Below, piece after piece: positions 6,524-10,256 of a stretch of DNA of 10,256 nt. Origin of the DNA: Nitrospirota bacterium. GTDB taxonomy: Bacteria > Nitrospirota > Nitrospiria > SBBL01 > Manganitrophaceae. Position numbers and translations under genes: made by a program. The notes under the pieces were generated by a model. The model did no database searches, was not told the DNA's origin, and was given only the letters and a program-made list of their open reading frames with translations. The stretch is taken from the NCBI GenBank assembly GCA_023248505.1, contig JAHFEM010000024.1:1-10256 (forward strand), given 5' to 3'. Within the stretch, counting starts at the first letter, position 1. Each line of letters starts with the position of its first letter.

Positions 6524-7069
6524 GGCGCGCGAACGAAGGGGAACTCCGTTCGCAATGCCCGGTGGATCGTCCCCCACACCGCAGACGTTATCAAGGATCT
6601 CGGCGACAATAATCAGATCGGGATCTTTGAAATTGACATGAGGGCTCTTGCCCCTCGCCACCAGGGTCTCATACAGAACCTCGCCTAACCGGACTTCCTG
6701 CTCATGGCTGTTGATCTCGCCGGCATGGCCCCGGCGCTCGATGCGCAAATAGAACGAACCGCTTCCGATCCGTTCAGTGTACGGCAGGATCGCCTCCTTG
6801 AGGCGCTCCGGAAAATTCTCTATCGTGAAATCAAAGGTCCGCTCGATCGGAACCAACCGGGCCAGCGGGTCGAGCGCGCCAGGATGCTCCGCTTCTTTTC
6901 GTTGCAGCTCCTTAAAAAGCGCCTCGGGCGATGGGACCTGTCCGACCAACACCCCCAAGAATCGGGTCCAATGAAAGGCCCCAAAAGGTTTTAAGAGCGC
7001 ACGCAGCTCGCGCTGACGCCACTCCTTCGCCGTCGCCAACACATTCCAGCCCTCAAGCTGTCTCTCCAT
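6482..7069 (-). CDS. THUMP-domain protein with frameshifted C-terminus
   Basis: A stand-alone THUMP protein; THUMP is an RNA-binding domain of tRNA-modifying enzymes. The start ATG at 7069 has GGAGGGAGAG directly upstream; a longer frame to 7372 is intergenic DNA. Seen: TRFLGVLVGQVPSPEALFKE at 35-54, RLVPIERTFDFTIENFPERL at 71-90, KEAILPYTERIGSGSFYLRI at 91-110 and NFKDPDLIIVAEILDNVCGV at 146-165. After CGVG the frame continues DDPPGIANGVPL to TAG at 6484, unlike the family. Dropping one G from the run at 6571-6575 gives TIHRALRTEFPFVRAP and a stop at 6522-6520, which matches the usual family ending (GLITREMRERYPFVRV-like). The intact product would be 182 residues. No catalytic domain is attached. 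Confidence 0.82.
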   Translation of the reverse strand: MERQLEGWNVLATAKEWRQRELRALLKPFGAFHWTRFLGVLVGQVPSPEALFKELQRKEAEHPGALDPLARLVPIERTFDFTIENFPERLKEAILPYTERIGSGSFYLRIERRGHAGEINSHEQEVRLGEVLYETLVARGKSPHVNFKDPDLIIVAEILDNVCGVGDDPPGIANGVPLRSRAMSQRQRERPFPNS

Positions 7070-7314
7070 CTCTCCCTCCCCTCCTCGGCAAATCGCCTCC
7101 TCCTCACCTTGCGCTCTCGATTCGACACCACTGGATGACCATCGGACGATCGGACCAAAGAATGACGGTTTTCTATCTAACATACAATCATGATCCGGGC
7201 CGGACGGTCCAGGCCCCTTTTGGGGTGTTGATTCGACCGGGCAAGGCGTCCTAAAGTAAAAGTGAGAAAGTCGGAGATGTCCGCGTCCTAAGATGAGTAT
7301 GAGAAAGAGAAGCG
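7070..7314. promoter_or_regulatory. Divergent intergenic region
   Basis: This region separates the minus-strand THUMP gene from the plus-strand nitroreductase remnant and must hold the promoters of both. TACAAT near 7188 resembles a -10 box, but no good -35 is spaced from it. A CCCCTTTTGGGGT hairpin lies at 7214-7226, and GCGTCCTAA occurs twice, near 7247 and 7284. No specific promoter can be assigned with confidence. Confidence 0.35.
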
Positions 7315-7532
7315 ATGGCGTCTTCATCAGCTGCAAGGAGACATCTACCTCAGAGAATCGCCCTGCTGGCACCCCGATATGAGAGTCCTACCTCTGTCGA
7401 GCGCGCCTTGTTGCAGCGAAGATCGGTTAGGGAGTTCAAAGAGGCGCCTTTGAGGACGATCGGGTGAGGGCGATTCTCGGCCTGGGCGATCGTGAGCACC
7501 CTCTCTATCTTATGCCGATCGGGAAAAGATGA
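7315..7532 (+). pseudogene. Remnant of a SagB/nitroreductase-family gene with internal deletion
   Basis: ATG at 7315 opens a frame with RIALLAPRYESPTSVERALL then QRRSVREFKEAPL and a stop at 7465-7467. The block SVE.ALLxRRSVREFxxxPL is the start of SagB-type nitroreductase domains, which are FMN-dependent oxidoreductases. Immediately afterwards, in another frame from about 7458, comes VRAILGLGDREHPLYLMPIG followed by KR and TGA at 7530-7532, which is how these proteins typically end. The middle of the domain, roughly 150 residues with the flavin-binding core, is missing. An out-of-frame internal deletion in a once intact gene best explains this. Confidence 0.7.
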
Positions 7533-7572
7533 TCGTCGCCACCGGGTCCGAGCCTCTGGAGAGAGGGTCCGC

Positions 7573-7814
7573 ATGGAGAGGAGACCAAAGAGGCGCAGAT
7601 TCAAGTAAAACACTACGCGGACTACCGGGGAGAAGAAACGCCGACCGCTTTCTTTATGGAAGACCATCGGATCGAGGTCGTGGAGGTGCTCGACCGCTGG
7701 CTTGCACCCGACCATCGCTACTTCAAAATCGAGGGGAGTGATGGGGAACTTTATGTTCTCCGGCATGACGTGGTATCCGACAAATGGGATCTAACTCTGT
7801 TCAAGCAGAAGTGA
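7573..7814 (+). pseudogene. Small soluble protein gene, apparently frameshifted near its start
   Basis: A plus-strand frame with good coding character reads IQVKHYADYRGEETPTAFF, then EVVEVLDRWLAPDHRYFKIE and LYVLRHDVVSDKWDLTLF, ending TGA at 7812-7814. In that frame the only ATG is at 7656 (52 residues), which would cut off the first conserved block. ATG at 7573 has a GAGAGGG site five bases upstream but is in another frame. Loss of two bases in the AG-rich stretch 7576-7590 would give a start like MEETKEAQIQVKHY and a protein of about 79 residues. I recall small uncharacterised proteins with this pattern but cannot name a family. It ends 12 bases before the DksA-like start. Confidence 0.55.
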
Positions 7815-7826
7815 GGGAGGAGAAGT

Positions 7827-8237
7827 ATGGAAAAAAGCATGACCACGCAGCGACCAGAGGAATTGTATCGGATACTTCACCAAATGCGTAAAAAGGTGAT
7901 CGTTGATATAGAGCAACAACTCGGGAGGGAACTCGATCCCAGCATGACACGCAAGATCGATGCTGCGATGGATAATGGGGATTGGGCGGCGTTTGAGCAT
8001 AACTCAGGGATCAGCTATAAACTCTTGGAAATGCGGTATAAGACTTACAAGGAGATCGCGGATGCTTTTCGCAGACTGGAAGCCGGGACCTATGGAATCT
8101 GCGAGCGTTGCGGGTCTGATATTCCGGTGGGCCGACTGAAGGTGGAACCGCTTGCGCGCTATTGTGTCCCCTGTCTTACTCAGATTGAAGCCTTAGAAGA
8201 AGTGGAGAAGGAGGAAGAAGAGTCACCGTCGTTCTGA
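7827..8237 (+). CDS. DksA/TraR-family C4 zinc-finger protein
   Basis: A 136-residue member of the DksA/TraR family, which bind the RNA polymerase secondary channel and modulate transcription. Seen: a predicted helical hairpin at about 10-85; at its tip DNGDWAA (49-55), which keeps the DxxDxA pattern (D49, D52, A54) of active DksA; and a zinc finger with C92, C95, C113 and C116 (ICERCGSDIP, then RYCVPC). The tail is very acidic (EEVEKEEEES). GGGAGGAG lies just upstream of ATG 7827. It follows the small frameshifted gene by 12 bases, so the two were probably co-transcribed. It is shorter than E. coli DksA but has the same architecture. Confidence 0.92.
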   Translation: MEKSMTTQRPEELYRILHQMRKKVIVDIEQQLGRELDPSMTRKIDAAMDNGDWAAFEHNSGISYKLLEMRYKTYKEIADAFRRLEAGTYGICERCGSDIPVGRLKVEPLARYCVPCLTQIEALEEVEKEEEESPSF

Positions 8238-8412
8238 ACGCCGTCCCGCTGTGGAAGGGAAGATCAAATCGACCACAATCCTTGGCCAGACCTTTTGTAC
8301 CGCAGGGCGGGGTTCTCGGTGATATGGCTCTAATTCGCTACCCTTGCTGTGATCGGGACTGCCCTGTTCTCCTTGTCCTGGCACGCTTTCGTAAGACATT
8401 TGGAACGATGGC
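8238..8412. other. Intergenic region upstream of the MFS gene
   Basis: About 175 bases, presumed to hold the MFS promoter. I see no convincing -35/-10 pair, no intrinsic terminator after the DksA-like gene and no clear repeat. Confidence 0.3.
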
Positions 8413-9660
8413 ATGAGTGTTCGCGCTTCGAACAGTTCGCCGTCTGGCCAACGAACCCTGGTCGCATGGCGCGCGTTACCGGCCGGCATCTGGGCGCTCG
8501 GATTCGGCTCGCTGTTCATGGACACATCCTCCGAGATGATCCACAGCCTCTTGCCGATCTTCATGGTCACCACGTTGGGTGCGTCCATGGTCACCGTCGG
8601 CGTGATCGAGGGGATCGCGGAGGCGACGGCCGCCGTTTTGAAAGTGTTCTCGGGTACACTGAGCGATTACCTCGGCAAACGCAAATTCTTGCTGATCCTC
8701 GGCTATGGGCTCGCGGCCTTCACCAAACCGATTTTCCCGCTGGCCGCGTCGATCGGCTGGGTGTTCACGGCCCGTTTCGTCGATCGTCTCGGCAAAGGTA
8801 TCCGCGGCGCCCCGCGCGACGCGCTCGTGGCCGACATCACGCCAGCGCCATTGCGAGGGGCCGCCTACGGGCTGCGCCAGGCGCTCGATTCGGTCGGCGC
8901 CCTACTCGGCCCGCTGCTGGCGGTGGCCTTCATGATCTGGCTTGCCGATGAAATCAGGGCGGTCATGTGGATCGCTGTCGTGCCGGCGTTTATCGCGGTG
9001 GCGTTGCTCCTGATCTATGTGCGTGAGCCGGAGAGCGCGTCCACGCGAGTCAAAGCGCCCCTGACCCTCGCCGACATCAAGCGCTTGCCGCTGCGTTACT
9101 GGCTGGTCGTGCTGCTGGGAGCCGTCTTTACGCTCGCCCGCTTCAGCGAGGCCTTTTTGGTGCTGCGGGCGCAGGACATCGGTCTGGCACTCGGCTCCGT
9201 GCCGGTGGTCATGGTCGTGATGAACCTGTTCTATGCCGCGGCCGCCTATCCAGCTGGGGCCGCCGCCGACCGCCTCCGTCCGCTCGCTCTGTTGTTGATG
9301 GGGCTCGCGTTGCTTATCGCCGCGGATGTTGTGCTGGCCGCCGCCGCTGGCGCGCTGGCGGTCTTCGGAGGCGCGGCGCTGTGGGGCCTGCATATGGCCT
9401 TGACCCAGGGGCTGTTGTCGAAACTGGTTGCGGATACGGTGCCGGCGCAACTGCGCGGCGCGGGGTTTGGCCTTTTCAATCTCGTCAGCGGCGGCGCGCT
9501 ACTGCTTGCAAGCATCATTGCCGGCGCGCTGTGGAGCGCCATCGGACCCTCGGCCACGTTCTTGGCCGGTGCCGGCTTCGCGGCGGTGGCCGCGATCGGT
9601 CTCGTGACGCTGCACCGCCGCGCGCCCGGACCGAAGTCACAATCCTCTGAGCGACTCTGA
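8413..9660 (+). CDS. Major facilitator superfamily (MFS) transporter
   Basis: A 415-residue integral membrane protein with about 12 hydrophobic helices. The first is at about 21-36 and includes ALPAGIWALGFGSLF. Motif A appears as GTLSDYLGKRK at 81-91. RFVDRLGKGIRGAPRDALVA at 121-140 is the signature of a subgroup of putative drug or metabolite exporters. A cytoplasmic linker follows helix 6 at about 204-228. In the second half AAAADRLRPLALL lies at the motif-A-like position. The substrate is not predictable. Only a weak GGAA lies upstream of ATG 8413, but the first helix excludes later starts. The gene is visibly richer in GC, especially at third positions, than the genes to its left, which suggests separate ancestry. 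No partner gene is seen. Confidence 0.9.
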   Translation: MSVRASNSSPSGQRTLVAWRALPAGIWALGFGSLFMDTSSEMIHSLLPIFMVTTLGASMVTVGVIEGIAEATAAVLKVFSGTLSDYLGKRKFLLILGYGLAAFTKPIFPLAASIGWVFTARFVDRLGKGIRGAPRDALVADITPAPLRGAAYGLRQALDSVGALLGPLLAVAFMIWLADEIRAVMWIAVVPAFIAVALLLIYVREPESASTRVKAPLTLADIKRLPLRYWLVVLLGAVFTLARFSEAFLVLRAQDIGLALGSVPVVMVVMNLFYAAAAYPAGAAADRLRPLALLLMGLALLIAADVVLAAAAGALAVFGGAALWGLHMALTQGLLSKLVADTVPAQLRGAGFGLFNLVSGGALLLASIIAGALWSAIGPSATFLAGAGFAAVAAIGLVTLHRRAPGPKSQSSERL

Positions 9661-9702
9661 AGTCTCGGCGGCAGCGTCGCTCCGCCACGTCGCCTAGAAA
9701 GA

Positions 9703-9745
9703 TATCGGTTTTAAAACACCGGTTCTGTACTGGTCCAAACCGATA
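9703..9745. repeat. Two-tier hairpin downstream of the MFS gene
   Basis: TATCGGTTT (9703-9711) pairs perfectly with AAACCGATA (9737-9745). Inside it ACCGGT (9718-9723) pairs with ACTGGT (9729-9734), with one G-U, around the loop TCTGT. No T-run follows on the plus strand, so it is not itself a standard terminator. It may be part of a structured transcript end or a palindromic element. Confidence 0.6.
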
Positions 9746-9756
9746 ATCTGTTCGGA

Positions 9757-9803
9757 AATAAAAAACGCCGAACTCAATTTCCATAAAGTTCGGCGTTTTA
9801 AAA
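9757..9803. terminator. Bidirectional intrinsic terminator
   Basis: AAAACGCCGAACT (9762-9774) and AGTTCGGCGTTTT (9787-9799) form a perfect 13-base-pair stem with a 12-base loop. On the plus strand it ends TTTT and could stop MFS transcription. On the minus strand it is followed by TTTTTTATTT, an even better tail, which implies transcripts arriving from the right although no gene is evident there in this window. Confidence 0.85.
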
Positions 9804-10236
9804 GGTGGCACCGTCTCGACTTTGAGCTTTCTATCTGACCGTTGGCTTAGAGTCTAACCGGTCTGGATCTCACGGCCATTTCGGTTACCCGTGTTATCCA
9901 GCCTTCTGTCCTCCAAACCATGAGCAGATAGGTCAAGTATCGACGACTCATTCGAGGCGGTGTCAGTGGAAGGAGATCCTTCTCTTTTTCCTTGTTGTAC
10001 CTAAGGCTCTTTCATCTAAGTGGGTGCTCTTTTTTAACCTGATTCGCACTCGGCAGAATCAGGGAAGGCTCCCATTTATCTGCTGTTCCCAAAGGCCAAC
10101 AAGGATAAGATTCGCATCGCCTTCCAGTTCGTTTATCTCAAAGAGCCTTTTCCTATTTTTAGATTACGCCCCTTATCACAAGAAGTCAACTCTGCTGGAT
10201 GGCCGGTAGTGACTCAATTTGGTTCTTTTTTTAGGT
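9804..10236. other. Gene-poor, hairpin-rich region; possible structured non-coding RNA
   Basis: No convincing gene on either strand. Hairpins seen: 9837-9863 (GACC..GG..TTAG pairing with CTAA..CC..GGTC with two bulges), 9863-9901 (CTGGAT and CACGG pairing with CCGTG and ATCCAG), 9969-9982 (GAAGG/CCTTC, followed by a T-rich run) and 10038-10063 (CCTGATTC/GAATCAGG). Base composition is lower in GC than the MFS gene. The minus-strand terminator at 9757-9799 would close a transcript through these hairpins. It matches no RNA family that I recognise. Confidence 0.4.
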
Positions 10237-10256
10237 GTCATTCCCGCGAAGGCGGG
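10237..10256. repeat. REP-like palindromic repeat, cut by the window edge
   Basis: The window ends in GTCATTCCCGCGAAGGCGGG, with CCCGC (10243-10247) and GCGGG (10252-10256) around GAAG. This is the well-known dispersed extragenic palindrome (often continuing GAATCC) found in many bacterial genomes. Only part of it is in view. Confidence 0.75.

Noticed and set aside
7070..7372. N-terminal extension of the THUMP frame (about 100 residues)
   Set aside because: Its composition is unlike the domain, and an excellent ribosome binding site lies directly before ATG 7069.
7350..7766. A 138-codon minus-strand frame
   Set aside because: It runs antisense to the nitroreductase remnant and the small plus-strand gene, and has no recognisable motif or ribosome binding site.
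9847..9951. A 34-codon minus-strand ORF
   Set aside because: It has no ribosome binding site and overlaps two hairpins; length is within chance.
1..10256. CRISPR array, prophage or complete insertion sequence
   Set aside because: No regularly spaced repeats, no phage structural genes and no transposase were found; only a REP-like palindrome at the right edge.

Overview
The window looks like a bacterial chromosome fragment of moderately high GC with dense gene packing and AGGAGG-type ribosome binding sites. Nothing in it is viral or plasmid-like. The gene set (archaeal-type methionine adenosyltransferase, a stand-alone THUMP protein, GYD and BON proteins, a short DksA/TraR protein) resembles what is seen in environmental lineages such as Nitrospirota. 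That placement is only an inference.

Positions 1-3963 hold a tight minus-strand operon. Read in transcription order it runs: a possible 43-residue leader ORF carrying two tandem hairpins, a 72-residue charged helical protein, a PHP-domain phosphoesterase, an aminoglycoside-phosphotransferase-like kinase, an adenylylsulfate-kinase-like P-loop kinase, and an archaeal-type S-adenosylmethionine synthetase that runs off the left edge. Gaps are 0-25 bases, and the last two genes overlap by ATGA. The contents suggest a coupled nucleotide, sulfur or SAM module: a PAPS-type kinase, a phosphatase of a family that can cleave pAp, a small-molecule kinase and SAM supply. The kinase's APS-binding residues are altered, so its substrate is open.

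Positions 4108-5589 hold a plus-strand pair, a GYD-domain protein and a BON plus SRPBCC protein, probably one stress or envelope-related unit. It converges on a minus-strand YbaK/EbsC-type aminoacyl-tRNA deacylase (5678-6184).

Positions 6291-7814 form a patch of damaged genes. On the minus strand, a THUMP-domain protein has a one-base slip in a C5 run that replaces its conserved C-terminus. It is followed by a small frameshifted gene that would start on an ATGA overlap. On the plus strand lie an internally deleted SagB/nitroreductase-family gene and a small frameshifted gene. Either this patch is decaying or its sequence quality is poor. An intact DksA/TraR zinc-finger protein follows (7827-8237).

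Positions 8413-9660 encode a 12-helix MFS transporter with clearly higher GC than its neighbours, possibly acquired. The last 600 bases have no convincing gene. They hold a run of perfect or near-perfect hairpins, one a bidirectional intrinsic terminator, and end in a REP-like palindrome. This could be a structured non-coding RNA read on the minus strand, or a palindromic-element remnant.
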